The notes: generated by a model from the sequence alone, not told the origin. A stretch of DNA of 64,000 bases from Xenoacremonium recifei (GCA_012184525.1 WOFQ01000029.1:62001-126000), one strand, 5' to 3'; numbered from the stretch's first letter, positions 33,858 to 47,600 are shown. Numbers and translations are program-made.

Positions 33858-35166
33858 TGCGGGAGGCGCGCTCTTCGTGATCGTCGGGCTATTCTCGTGC
33901 TCGTCGCCGTCGTCGCATCCGGAGGATTGTTTGTCTTGAGGGTGTCGTTGATAAGGTAAAGTAGGGTAAGGAGGAGGGAGGAAGGTTAGGCTGCAAGGAG
34001 CCCAAGCAGATGTCGATCAAAGTGCAGAGCTGGGCAGAGAGAGAAGCCAAGGCAAGAGCGAAGGAGGCACTTGCTGCTCTCGAGCAGCACTGGTAATGAA
34101 TGAATGGCAAAAAAGAGTAAGGTATCAGGTGAGTGAGTGAGTGAGTGAATGACAGCCGATACGAAGCCGGAAGGTAGTCTAGTCGTAGTTGAAGTGAGAC
34201 AGGATTGTGGCTTGGAGAGACGGGATGGGATGGATGGGGCGGAATCCAAGCCAGACCAGGCTAATTATCGTTAACAGCCCTCGAGCTGAACTGCAAAGCC
34301 CCAATCTGGCCCGTCCATTGTGTCATTGCCACTGTAGGCGGGGATTTTGTCCCCAATTGCCCCATGCCATGCATGCATGCATTATTCGTCTGTGCCGGAA
34401 AGCTTGATTTAACCCTCTGCTTAATTATCTTGTATGCAGATAGATGTATATAACGCTCGCATCGCAATACCACAAACCACGTACACACATTCAGTGCATA
34501 CATACCTTGCCACTTATTCAACGAGACTCGTCTCCTGTTCTCCTTTCCCTTCCCTTCCCTTCTCAGAACCAGACTCAAATTCCATGCCAAATCCAGAGCC
34601 AAATGAATGCCAATTACCAATTTCCATCCCTCCGCCTGTCCAGTCCGAATCCCACCCTCCCCGATTCTATACACAGACAGCCATCCCGCACCATTTCTTT
34701 TTTTTTTTCTTTTTCTCGCCGTATTATACACAGTGAATCAGCCGCACCAGAGCAAACTGAGCGAGAGAGCAGTCCAAAATCAACCAAGCAAGGCGCAACA
34801 TAAATTCGAACAAGCTTGTGCAGTAAATGTCCGACAAATGCAACTCATTGGACAGCGCTCCGAGCCCGAATCGTGTGAGGACACAAGCCAGGGGTCAAAT
34901 AGCGTAAAAGAAATCGTAAGTTTTTAAGGTCAAAAAGGAGTTGAAGACGTCCTCGTTGTCGTCATCGCAGAATGGTATCGTTAAAAGTCGAGATTTTCGG
35001 TAGCAGTCCAAGTCAAAAAACTTCAAATTCAAGATGTTGTCGATGGGTGAGAGACTCGTTCGTTCATCGAGTCCTTTCACATGATAAGCATGCATCGCTC
35101 GCTCGCTGAAAGAGCACACGTGCATATATATAAATGTCGACGACGGCCAGCTCGTAGGAAAACGTC
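33858..35166. other. Intergenic: Pro/Gln protein promoter and flank of the next gene
   Basis: No gene is seen. A (GTGA)n tetranucleotide repeat lies at about 34127-34149 and a T-rich run at 34693-34716. Confidence 0.5.
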
Positions 35167-35934
35167 TTAAGACGCCTCCTCGGCCTTCTTCTCATCACGG
35201 CGCATACGCTCGTTCCAGCGTCGCTTGCCAACACGAGTCTCGTAGTGCGGAGCCACCGTCTTGACGTCTTGCATCATGCTCTCAATAGCGGCACGCGTCT
35301 TGTTGCGGTAGCAGTCCACTAAATCAAGGTTAGCCACTACTATTTTCTCACTGGGAAGCGTCACTTATCACATACAGGCTCGCTGGAGGAAGATGGTACG
35401 TCCAGCAAACACTCGGCTCTGGAGCCAGGCCATGCGGTGGCCCAGGTCGTTCAGGCGCACTTCCTTACCACGGGTTGCCTTGCGCATCCGTGGAATGGCA
35501 ACCTCGCCCTCCGAATTGTCACCGAACGAGACTTTGACCATCTCGCGTCGGTGGTTGGCGCCGCGACGGCTGGCCTCGCGACCCTCCGTCTCCTCAACGC
35601 CGTCATCTTCCAGGTCGTCCTCGAAGAAGCGCGAGCCAGTTGCGCTCGGTGGCGGGCTCTGCATCTCGCGCGGGAAATAGCTTCGTGGATACACGCTGGC
35701 GCCCTTGCGGAAGCTGTCCGGGATCTCGTTGGTGTCGACGCCCTCGAGCGTCACTCGCACGCGCAACCGAGACCCGCGCACGTTGTCTTCAACCAGGATG
35801 AACTTGCGCTTCTTGGCCTCGGGGATATCTGGAAACAAGTCCTCAGGCCCGTCATTGCTGGGGCGGCTCTGGCGCTTAGCCGGAATCGCGCCGCCAGCGT
35901 GAGGAGCCATCTGAGACATTGGAGGGCCGGACAT
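35167..35934 (-). CDS. Small DUF8032-like protein A (tandem pair)
   Basis: Two coding exons (35934-35376 and 35318-35167; intron with GTATGT and TTTAG ends) encode 236 residues from the first in-frame ATG. A basic PAKRQSR region and an acidic DLFPDIPEAKKRKF stretch precede the conserved part. That part reads FILVEDNVRGSRLRVRVTL, then VYPRSYFPRE, an acidic insert, and LGHRMAWLQSRVFAGRTIFLQRA joined by splicing to LDCYRNK. The order matches the domain in the neighbour at 37101-38629 (VYPRACCPK..., LIQRAVDSWRN), so the two are related. The C-terminus is basic. The start is uncertain: the frame stays open upstream to a good intron acceptor (36072), with a protein-like His/Pro stretch, but the spliced frame meets a TGA. 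The function is not known to me; a nuclear regulator is a guess from the basic regions. Confidence 0.75.
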
Positions 35935-37100
35935 TCGGGCGGGATAGCCTTGGTTGCTGTAGCCGGTGAAGACGTGAGTCTGTCTCACGTCGTCGCCCGA
36001 AGTAGTGGGTGGGTTCTGCGCGTTAGGGGGCGGGTGGTGATGATGGTTATCCTCATGAGAGTTCCCATCCCCTAGAGAAGAAGCGCGTTAGCCCATCTGC
36101 GCTTGAAGGTATGTTTACAGATTCAGCGGCGGTGGTGATGATGAGGACGACAACGATGATGAGGGTGATGCGAGCTGGTGATGTGACGGACGGGGAGGTG
36201 AGTGAGTGAGCGAGTGAGTGAGTGAGAGGAGGATAAAGTTTGAAACAGACGGCTAAAACAGTGTTCAAACTCTCCCACCAACCCTCTTCTCTTAAACCCT
36301 CCCCTCCCCTCCATCGCCCGAGACATTTTTGACTTTTTGACGGGAAACAAGCGCAGAGAAGCAAAACAGGAGACTGTTTGTCCAGTGACAAAGTTTGAGA
36401 GGGTCTAGTAACCCCGAATTGAGTGCCAGCAGCCCAGCGGCGTCCGTCGCAACTCTAAAGAAAGGCTCGTCTAGAAGTCGCCTAAACCCAGCAGCAGCAG
36501 CAAAGCAAATGACTAACGGGAGCAGCAACTGCGTGCGACTAGATGGTAATGTACAGAACTGTGCCAACCAAAAGGAGTTCCTAGTGACCCTCTTGTCACT
36601 CCGGCATGCTGTATAAACATGGTGATGCGGACGATGAGGGAGGTGCAGTAGATCCTCCCGTGCTATTTAACAACAACGACATGACGACGGAGCAGAAAAA
36701 AACAGAGCAAGAAAAGCAGAAGACAGACCCATTCCCAGACGTCGAGTTGCGAAAAACACACAAAAACAAGAAAAGCGGACAAGAGTTTGAACAGCAACAA
36801 TCACCACCACACAGGTATAGTAAGTAGTAGTGTGTATGTGTAGGTGTGTTGAGAGTGCGAGTGCAGTAAGCAAGAGGATTTTTTTGGGCGACAGAAAATC
36901 AAATGAGAAAAGGAAAAAGAGGAAATAAAAAAGGGGGGCGAGGGGGAGTGGTATCAATTAATCAACACAACATTCGGCAGACAGAGGCAATGCAGTGAAG
37001 AAGGGGGTGGGTATGTGTGTGTGTGTGAGAGTGTGCGTGTGATGCGGTGTAGGAAGGGTAAAGCAAGTCATGCAAACCGCCGCAGATGCGAGGGTTTAAA
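35935..37100. other. Spacer between the tandem genes, with a small intron and an upstream ORF
   Basis: It is the leader of gene A and 3' flank of gene B. A 47-base intron with perfect ends (GTAAAC..CTCTAG, branch GGGCTAAC) lies at 36118-36072. A 27-codon upstream ORF runs from the ATG at 36068 to 35985. A (GTGA)n repeat is at about 36198-36227 and a GT-rich run at 37013-37040. Confidence 0.45.
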
Positions 37101-38629
37101 TCACATCTGGTGGAACATACCAACTTCATCCCCTCCACCCTGAGTGCTCCCGTCGGGATGCGCTCCCGTGTGGTGGTGGTGCATTGCCTGACCCATGTTA
37201 CCCAGACCAGGCTTGCCCATGGCTGACGATGCACCAGGGCCCATGGACCCTGCGCCGCCTGTCATCCCTGACGGTCCGCTGGGACTGGGCATGTGAGAAG
37301 AGCTAGGATGCGGCGAGGCCTGGACCTGCTTCCGGTTGTTCATCTTGGCCATGCGGCGCACTCGTCGACTTCGCAGCCGAGGATCTTGATTGCTGTTTCG
37401 CCAGCTGTCCACCGCCCGCTGGATCAGGCCTCGCTTGCCGCGCAGAGGCAGGTTCAGCTGCGCCAATGCCCAACCCACGCGGTTGCAGTCCGTCTCGTAC
37501 ATCAACCGGTTGCCCCGGTACTGGTCCTTGGGGCAGCAGGCTCGGGGGTAGACGCAGTTCTCCTGCTTGAACTCGGGCGAGAGCTCGTCGATGTTTACCG
37601 ACTCTACGTCGCACCGGATCGTGTACTCCATCTTGACCCGGTCCCGGGAATACTCAAATGCAATCCATTGAACACCATTGCCGTCCTGCCTCACAACGAG
37701 AGGCGTCGTAGCAGGGATTGGTCCCGGAGCCGCGTTGGGGTTGACTCCAGCCGCAGGAGTCCCGGGGCTCTGAAGCTGCGCGCCGTTCTGCTGGTGGTGA
37801 ACCTGGGGCAGCGGGGACGGCTGAGGCTTCTGCATCTGCTGCTGGAGAGACGCCGAGGACACGCCTTGCTGGACGCGCGGTCGAGGGCTTCCGGCGACAC
37901 CCACCGGCGCATGCTGGGCGGCGTGTTGGGCGGCGTGCTGGGCCATTGGGTTCTGAGGGGCCGGTTGCGACATCATCATGTTGGGTTGAGAGGTCATGGA
38001 CTGCTGGGGATGAGGCGCGTGCTGCGCGTAGGGAGAGGGCGTCGCCTGCGGAGGCATTGGCTGGTACTGGTTCTGGGGCTGGTAGTACATCGACTGTTGC
38101 AGGTGCTGCGACGGCGGTTGGCCGTAGAGGCTCCGGTGCTGGTCATGTTGCGACGGCGAGGCTACTGATGCTGGAGAGTTCGACTGCGGCGTATGATAGG
38201 ACATGGGGGGGTAGGGGGGTCTCGGCATTTGGGCGGCGGCCATCATATCGGAGGTATCTGCGCAGAGACCATCAGCCTTCTAGGTTCAATATGCGACGCG
38301 ACTTGGTCTTCTCTCTCCAAAGAGACGACCAAAAGATATCGGAACGTACCTGCGGATGTGTATCCGCTCGTCGCACCAGGGGTACTGTATGGGCTCGGGT
38401 GATTGTAGTAGTTGAGGTTGTCCTGGCTGCTTGTCGCCTGGTTCCCAGTCTGATATGCCTGGGGGAGAGAGTGGGATGACGGGTACGCGCTCTGATGCTG
38501 CGGCGGCGGCGCTTGACTATGGTGTTGCCCGTGAACAATACTCGGGGGTCGCGAGTGTTGTAGGTGCTGGGAAGGCGAAGGACCCTGTGGCTGGTGGTGC
38601 GGGTGATGCTGCATAGAGAGAAGACCCAT
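37101..38629 (-). CDS. Gln-rich DUF8032-like protein B (tandem pair)
   Basis: Two coding exons (38629-38350 and 38257-37101; intron 38349-38258) encode 478 residues. Residues 1-250 are Pro/Gln/His/Ser-rich, as in fungal transcriptional regulators. The conserved domain follows from about residue 290: VQWIAFEYSRDRVKMEYTIR, then VNIDELSPEFKQENCVYPRACCP, YRGNRLMYETDCNRVGWALAQLN and GLIQRAVDSWRNSN. A basic RSRRVRRMAKMNNRK segment follows, a likely nuclear signal. The end is Gly/Ser/His-rich. I assign it to the filamentous-fungal domain I know as DUF8032; that name is from memory. The start is uncertain because the ATG at 38629 lies within a perfect branch-plus-pyrimidine acceptor (CAG before 38608), so an upstream coding exon may exist. 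Its upstream side is the 14.4 kb gene-free tract. The gene is real; function unknown, transcription-related by composition. Confidence 0.8.
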
Positions 38630-41600
38630 TAGTAAACCGTCAACATGAAGAATCTCTATGTGCGATCAAAAGGAAATCGCATCAAGTGGACGCGTTGGTG
38701 TTTTATTTTCCCCTTGATGGCGTACGGGTCTGGGGAGCTCTGGCTAAGTGGACAACCCCTGGCGAGGACTGGGATGACACGGGTGAGGCGGGCTAGGCTC
38801 GGAGCGGTATTGATGATAAAGCAACCCGGTTCTCGCGGACTCCCAGCGAGGAACATCGGGCAAAAGAGGCGAGATGGGGAAAAGGATCCGGTACCGTTTT
38901 AGCTTGTTCTGGACTTCAAGACGAAGCGAGTGACACGAAGATGACCAGAGAGGTATTCTTCCTCCAGCCGAGGAAGCTCGTGTGCCCAGTGTGATAAAAG
39001 AACGAAAGAGATCGCGAGCCAGGCTCTCTCGACGGCGTAGGGGAGGAAAGAAAAAAAAAACCCCTAAGGTCGATCGGAGCGTGGGCGTGGCAGCGGACGA
39101 GGGGGGGGCCAGACGAAGAAGAGCAGGGGCAGCGAGGTACTCCGTACTCGAACCAAGATTATGGGGATTGGAGCGAGGTAGGATCTGAAGTGGGTTTGGT
39201 GATGGTATATTGTATAGGATGGGGGGGTTGGAAACAGGAGACGCGTTTGGCAGGTGAGCTTCTCGGCGTCCAGGGTATCAGAGAGGGGAGGAACAGATCA
39301 GTAAAGGATGAGTGAGAAATCGATCTGATATGAAGTGCTGGGGAGCTGGTCTGGGAGCTGGGAAGCAGAGAAGCTGGGAGCAAGCTAAGAACCCCCTGCT
39401 GTAGGGATCTCGGGAGCATGAAATACCTGTGATGGAAGGCGGAGCGGTGGGCAGCATTGAAAATTGGACGGTTCAACAGAGCTCCCCCCCGGTGCTTTTC
39501 ACTCGCTGCAGCTCTGCAGATGTCGGACAAGGGGGGAGGGTGTGGCTCCTCGGGAGGCAGACAGGGGGGGGGTGGTGGCGGGTCTTGGGAAGAGACAAGG
39601 AGGGACCGGGGAGGACAACGCATGGAAGCAACATGACAGGGGTCGGCTGGACTTTGATTAAACGGCCAATGGCGGCTTCATCGCAGTGCCCGACCAGGAG
39701 CAGCTGCCCAATGGGGCACTCGAGAGCCGGGGCTAGACTGTGGACCGGGGGACTGCGCCGGGGGGACGGGCTTTTCCTCTCTGCCTGTGGTGGCTGCTCT
39801 AGCAAGACGAGCTCAGATGAGCATGAGCTCCTATTTTGGCCACAGGCGGTGTGGTGAGGTGGGCAGAGTGGTGGCACCGTGGGTTGGTAGGAAGACAGCC
39901 ACGGGTGGTCAAGACATGGGCCAGACTTGGCCCCGACATGGCCCCATGGCCCCTGATATCTCACGCCGCCGGCCCCCAAGTTGGTCCTAGTTGGTCCATG
40001 ATGGACCGACCGGCGACTCGGGCTCCAACAGACGCGCAACAGTGACCGTGCTGCAGAAGGTACTCGCTACCTGCTGGGGAAGCCTGCGACACGAGCGAGT
40101 CCAGGTCTCCGGTACAAGGCACTCGAGCTGTCGTGAAGCATCTTGTCGTGCCTCTGCAATCCCCATCATCACTTGATCGAGGTCGGCTCAGTATCCGTCC
40201 TCTCCCGCTGGCAAGGAACATGCAGTCTGTCTGAACAGGCGGTGATTTTGAGACACTCGCCCCGTGTCGCCCGCTCGCTGTGTGCTCTTGTCTCCCCCTC
40301 TCTGTCTCTGTCTCCAACTTCCGACTGACGCTGGCTCGGGCTCGGGCTCTTGCTCTGACTCTTTCATGTCTCGCCTTCAAATGCTCGTAACCGTTTCTCC
40401 CATACGGATCAATCCGCAATATCAAGCCCTAAAGTCGGTCTCGTCTTGTCTCAGAGAGGGCCACTGGCCGCCAGCGCATCCCCGTCATTGGGGAGCATTC
40501 GAAAGCCCCACCGCGAGAACAACGCCGCGGATCTCCACCATGGATAGGTAGCGCGGGCGGACACTTGCCAAGCCTCGAGCCTTCGGACGTTCTGGCACGT
40601 CGCCTCGAAGAAAGTCGTTGCTCAGCTGAGTTAAGCGCGTTCTGGAGCGGCTTTAGTCAGTCGACTGCAGCTGGCGCTTTCTCCATCCTCCGCACACGCG
40701 GTCGGCCCAGCGTGCCCGTTGACGAGATTTGCCTGTCATAGTGCGGTTGTGCTGGTGGTGTCGACGGCGTTAGTCCGTCGGCGTCAGCCTCGCAGCCGTT
40801 GTCGACGGCCGTTTTGCCCTGTGGTCCTAGGAGCCTGGGTGCAATTCCCGAGCTCAGTCGCCAGTCAGGCCGCCACAGCCAGCCAACCGATGGCCGTCGT
40901 CGCTCTCGCCAAGTCGTGTTCGGCCCCCAGTTCCCGCTGAGCCTTCTCGATCCCGGCGATGCTGCATAGTGTGGCTGGTGCCATGCAGGTGGCAGGCCAC
41001 TCAACTCTCGACGACGTGATTCCGGGTCGCTGGCTGGCTGGCCTGATCCGAGTCGCACTGCAACCTCGCGCTGCTCTCAGCCTGCCCTGCCTCGCTCCCG
41101 CGTTGTTGAGGCCTCAGCCTGGTAATGACCCAGGGCGGGTTGGCCCACCCCTCCCCTGTCTAGAGCGGGCGCCCCGGCTATTGGTGAAACAAGAGCTGTC
41201 CTGTCCCCGGCAAGCCCACTCCATGCACTGCATCCTGGCCAGGTCGAGCTTGCGACAGGCATCTTGGGTTTGGGACAGAGCTTCGAAGCTTGGATGCTTG
41301 GCTGCCGCATGTTGTCTTGGATCATAGTCAAGCCCATCACTTGAGGCTGATGTTTGGGGTTGATATGGGGCTGACCCAAATGGCGGTTCTTCCAGTGAGA
41401 CCCAGCTAGAGTCCACAGGAGCTCTGAGCTGCCCCGAGCTGTACCGTAACGGTCAAGTGGTGGACGAACGCCAGGTGAAGAAACGACAATATGACAGAAG
41501 AAGACCTTCGGAACTTACAGGACTGGCCACAGGCTCCTCCTTTATGAAGTGGCCGTGCACTTGTCGATTCGCCGACATTGCGACAGTCATAAGGGCGAAC

Positions 41601-44600
41601 GGGTGAGAAGACAACAGATAACTTCTGCTTAAGAACGCAAAGTCAGTCAAAGTGTACTCCGTACTCAGATGAAGAACGGTAGTGGACAAATTAGCCCGTG
41701 AGCCCTTCGACTGCAAGGTGAAGGAGCGGGAAAGCCAGGGGGACGTGGACATGGACCGTGTTGCCGGACAACGTACCGAGAGCGGGTTCTTCAAGCTGGA
41801 CAGTTCGTCAACGGCGTCGAGACCAGTCAGGGTCGAGTTACAGCTGCTCTCGAACTTGGTATGGGACTCGATGGGATTCTAAGGAAGGGGTCGGGTTGTT
41901 AGTCTGAGATTGATATTAAGAAATGCAACACGACGGCATTGTGATCTCCGCGAGATCAAATCTCTGAAATAGAATCTTCCGGCGGTAATTGCATCAAAAA
42001 AAAGCTCTCTCATTCAGGGGTTGGTGAATGGTACGTAACAGCCCAATGCGGGGCCAAAAACTGGAGCTGGTGAATTGCCCAATATCTCGACACGAACGCG
42101 ATGTCGAAATTGAGAAGACAGTGGGAAGTGCAAACATGAATGAGTAGAGTGTGGTAGAAGACAGGTGAAGGTGAGAGTGGTGAGTCTGAAGCGAGGTGAA
42201 GGTAGGATTTCCCCATCCACTTTGGATGATTCAAAAGGTAAAATTTTGCAAGGAAAAGAAAAGAAACCTGGCTGGCCAGTTGGTGCAAGCTGCGCGCCGT
42301 TCACATTGACGTACCAATTTCGAGGCCAGGGTAGAGCTTTTGAGGCTGCGTATTGCCGACACGAGACAGGGTCAGCCGTTGACAGATGCCAGAGCCCCAA
42401 AGACTCGATGCAGGTGGCTCGTAACGGCTCTCCACGTGTGGATTGCAGAGGCGTGGGTCGCGATGCAGAAAAAAATGGTCAAGCTGCGGCTGGAATTGCT
42501 GGGTCGTCTCAAGAATTCAGAGGTGTTGAAAGAGGTCTAAAACCCTCGCTGCGAGTGCACTGCGGAAAGATAGCAGATATTGCAGCAGCGGCGTGATGAT
42601 GGCTGGAGAAACTGACTTCCGTCAGTTCATGCATAACTAGACAGGGTTTCCTCGGGGAGGAAATGTTTGCGTGCAACCAAATCTCGAATGCCGCAGCACG
42701 TACCTCGTCTCGAAGCCAGAACACGCTGCACAGAGAGCTCCGCTAAGTAGATGGCAGAAAAGATCGATGTTCGACGATACCTGGTAGTCTGTGTACGAAG
42801 TACTCCGTAGAGCAGGTATGGTAGAGATGGAAGGACGGCCAGGAACAGGCTGAGGAGACAAGGATAGACCGTCTGGCCGGGACGCGAGACACTGTTAGTG
42901 CAGAGCGTGTGCACTTTCGACCGGTTGACAGGTGTCGGTAAGTGGTCAGAGAGAGCAGAAACGGCCAGGGCTGGCTTCGACTAGCTGGGATGGGGCGTCT
43001 GCGAGAGGGATGTCGAGCGGTGCAAGACAGCGCGCGACTCTGCAAGATATACCCCCGCTGCCAGTAGGATCAACAGCGTCAGGGGTTGATTGCTGCGAAG
43101 GCTCAGGGTCGTCAGGCCAGACCAGGTTGTCTCCCGCGGCCTAGTTGGGCTTTTTGTGGCCGGGGGGGATGATTCCGATGAGTCGGCACCTTGGGCGCTA
43201 GCGGCTGGAGATTTCAGGAATTTGGCGAACCACTCTCGACGAGTCCAGCCGAACGGTTCAGCAAGCGATCTCGGGTTGCCGGCATGCACCTGCGATGGTC
43301 GTCAGGCGAGATGATGAGAGGCAGGTGTTTCTGAGAGCAAGTGCTCCAGATCGAAGCACAATGGGGGATGTTTCCACGGACACACCAGCAAGATGAAAGA
43401 GTGAGGGTGCAAATCCGCGACTTCCACCTGGCAGCCATGTGCGAACAGGGGGGCGGGCACCATCACCAAGGAGGGTTCAGACGGGATTAGAGGATGTGGC
43501 TAGTAGGCCGCCGCTCACTGATCCGTTTCCAGAGAGGAGTCACTGCCACCACACGCGCACACGACATGCTGATCCCTGGGCTTGTGGAACCGTTGTCTGT
43601 CAAGTGAGCTGGGTCAGCACTAATCCTAGCCCGGCCGAAGCGGGAACATGCCTGCAAGCCAGGGGATCCCGTTCTCACCGAGAGAAAGCCTGCAGAGTAA
43701 CTCGCAGGTATTAGCGAGTCGCGATAGACAGACAGGTGCCGGAATTGCGATACCTGATCAATCTGTGCGGCCACGAGAGCGATCAGTTCGCACGGGTTGT
43801 GCTCCGTAGTCTTCCCTGAACCGAATGGTGCAGTGGATCTTCACATTCCTTTCTCCGGCCAGAAGTCACGCAAAACCGCTACTTGGGAGGCTAGAAGCAA
43901 GAATTCCCGCTAGCGTATTCGTCGAATGCCACCACCACAGCAGGCGCCATGTCCAGGACTTTTGCTCGGCCGTTGCAGACAGGTTCGGGGCCTTGGGTTG
44001 GGACAGAACGTTAGCCATCTGGAGAGCTCATCGTTGTTGATTGTATCGAGCTGGAGAGGCAAACTCCGGATTGGGACTCGAGGTCCAGTAATGCTTAGTC
44101 CAGGCTCCTGTGCTCTTGAAATGATCGGCTTGAAACGCAGCAGCTATTTCGAAAAACCAGTATCAGCTGTGCGTTTGATTGACGTCCGGTTGCACTGTCG
44201 TCGGAATCGATGTGACTTATTTTCCAGGTGGCAGGACAACTATCATTGTCGCCGAGACGGTGAAGATTATGTACATGATACGTACATGGACCACTAATCG
44301 CCGGTGTTGCGTGACACGGGTTGGAAATGCGGTGCTAGTGTAAGGATTTCTACTGAGGAAACAATTAATAGTGATACGTTTTGATTGGAAGAGACGGCCG
44401 GGTGACATGTAGATGGTTCCGTCCAGACCTAGGTTTGGCAAGCGGTGCTGGATGGTGTTTTGTCGTAGTGTGAGTTTGTTTAAAAAAGAATCCATGGATT
44501 CAACTCTTCCAGGCACGATTTCTGGTGGTGGGTTTCGTGTCAGGGTGGTTTCTTAAGCATCTTAAACAGGCCCATTGAGAAGAGACTGTTTGAGATTGTT

Positions 44601-47600
44601 CAAGATGAAATAGCCACTTGTCGCGGAAGGGATGTCTTGTCTTTTTCTTGCCTTACTCGAGGTCGGGTGGTTTAATGTGCGTCAATGTTATTATGGTCAA
44701 GACTCATTGGTTGATCTGGCCTTGTCGATGCGACAGGGGGTAGACTTGCTGGGGTTGAGTCGACGATTCTCCGCCAGACCATCAGTGGGGGGTTAGTAGC
44801 TGCGAGGCTGACAGTTCCCCAAGTGTAGGGTAATCCACGCCAGAAGAGTTTCGAGTATCATTAATTTCACATTTTGTCGTCGCAATGGTGCTCAGGAGTT
44901 GCCGGAGATTTGTATTGCGAGTGTTACGCTGGCTCTTTCCACTTGTATCGAAATATGACTGACTGATCGGGAACAGGCGAACTTATTGTTAGAATATCCT
45001 ATCGACTTACTGATATGGATACTCGGATGTCGCACGGATGCACATGAGTTACAGCGCAGTGACCAATGGTGGGCTCCTGAGATGAAGAATTCGGCCGCTG
45101 TTATGGCTCCCGTAGTTTTCCCCAGGCCGGATAGCTCGTAGCGTCATTTTCTGATTGGCACGGTGTTCACATGAATCGGAATGCTGCACAGTCGTGTCGT
45201 GTCAATTCAAAAGTCTCAGCCTTGCCCTTCAGCTGAAGCTAGGCAAACGGTTAAGTTGCAACGGTCAATCCAAGGTTCGCCGTCGTGAACCCCAGGTAGC
45301 GGAGCGCGAGCGGAACGGGAGACCAGGGGGACATGTCTCCATCACCTCGGGGAGTGGAGAGGGAGGCGCTTGTCGGGGGGCTTGCCCTGGCCAGCACCAA
45401 CAGGGGGGAGCAAGGGAGCAACCCGTTGCAAGGATTTCCAGGCTGGAGCTCTCCAGCACCAAGCCCAACAGGGGATCATCCGCGACGCTGGGGTAGCACA
45501 GCCGGGGGTGATGGTTAAGGTTTGGTTCGACGAAGCACCAAGCCAGCCTTGTTGATTGCCTCGTCCAACGACATGCGAACCTACTGCAAGCCGGATATCA
45601 GCATTGCAGGACAATACGGCATCGAGCTGCGGGAGGGAGAGGCATACGCCGTTAGGCACGGGCAAATGCCGCCTCCCGGTGCGGAGATAAAGGCAGAGGC
45701 AGGCAGCCGGTGGCTCCCGAACATCTCGCCACGAAGCAACGTCGACAAACGAGGCCGCTTCCTGAAGATTGGCGGTGACAGACCCCGTTAGCGACAAGGC
45801 CGCAAAAGGCGACAGTCGAGGCTTACCTCGAGCCACGCACTTCCGCCTTTCATGCACCTGAACTAGGACGGTAAGACGCTTGTAGCGTGGGGTGATGGTC
45901 GCTCGTGGTTCGCAGGGAAAAGCTCTTGGGCTCCTTGGGTGAAGGCCCCCAAAAGTGGACGGGATGTCTCAGAGAGGGAACCCAACGGCTAACACAAGGG
46001 ACCCAGGTGTTCGAAATGTGCAAACAAAGAGAAGACCCCGCTGATTACCTACCTAGCGATGTAAGTGCGGTATCTGGAGTGGTTCGTCTGCCAGACGCGA
46101 TGTATCTGGAGGTGGAGGTGGAAGTGAGGTGGTCACCACCTCGTTCCCGTGGATGTGGGAAGAGTCCGGGTACCTTCCCGTCCTGAGATGGAATGGAACG
46201 CAACGCCCCTTCCCGTTCATCGCACCTTCCCAAGAGCTGGCCAGGTACTATTACCATCGAATCCATTGAACGCTCCTGCCGCCGGGCAGCTTCCAGGCAG
46301 TCAGACATACTCTGTATTGGGTTCAAGGTTGACATGGACGCGAGGTACCTTAGCAGTCCGTGCCCTTCTGTACAGTACATGTTTCGAGGTATCCTCATAT
46401 CGGCGTGATATGTCCACTCAGTCTGTCCGTATTCTCCTTGGCAAGCACCTCCCGCCGGTTTCTAGCGCAAGGCAGCACCTTCCACATCGGTCTCCTGCAG
46501 ATTCCGGGTCCGCTTAATCGCAAGATAGTCCGTTGGCCGCGAGAAAGGCGATTTTATTTCCCTCCACCACCTCAGCAGCTAGCCGTTCGAATACTACGAG
46601 GTACAATCCATCACCACCCATTCCGGGCGGCCTCAACGGGGACTTTGGAGCATTCTGTTCTGCAGACACGATCAAGGTGTCATGATCTCACTCAGCAACG
46701 GGCGGCAGTGACTCGCAGCGACGACGTGTCAACTGGCTGGCCTGTCCGCTCTCGATCCTCATCGAGGAATGCGACGGTCCTCGTTCACGGACCGCCAACC
46801 CCCTGTTGACCGGTACGGAGAAGTACTGGGTACGTACTATGGGATGTTCCAGCTCCGCCCGCGCGCCGCAGCCTGCTAACCGAATCAACGGCCGATTTCC
46901 TGCTTCGACACGCTCGGTGAAGTGGGTGGGCGACTCGGATGAGTGGGCAGACGCGACTTTGGACGCGAGCTGATGCCGGCGCCATCACCCGCCTAAACTC
47001 AAATCATCACCACCTCATTTCCCAGGAGCTAGAAGCTGACGAGGCGCGGCAGCTAGGTAGCCTCGGCCGCTCGCGCGCTTTCCGAGGCAGGCGACAGAAA
47101 AAAACCTCCTGGCTTGGTTTGGTTGGAAGAAGATCGTTCGCTGGTGGTTCAGGGAAACAGCTCGCACATCACCGCCACCCGCATGTCGCCATCCGCCCCA
47201 GCTCCGAGGCGCTGCCGAGTTTTGCTCTGCAGGTGCAGGATACCTCTAAATACACACTGCTACCTCTGGGCGGCAAGCCAATCGCTGCTCTCGACAACAC
47301 GGGGCACTAATATCACATCTTCTCCTCCTTACTTACTCCCGTCACAAGTGAGAGTAGAGGGGTGAGACAAACAGCCTTCCATTTTATTTCCCTCAACTGG
47401 AAAGAGAGGTGCTATTAATAACACGCGGCAACCTCGACCGCTTCCGCACCGCGACACCCCGCGAGGCTGAGTTGGCCGTCCTGTTTCTGGCTCGGTAGAT
47501 GTCTGTCATGGTTGTGGCTGGTGCTTGACGCGGGCCAGCCGATCGTGTGTCTTTGCTCTGCTCCAGCCCAGGGCTGTCACTGACACACCTTGAACCCTCG

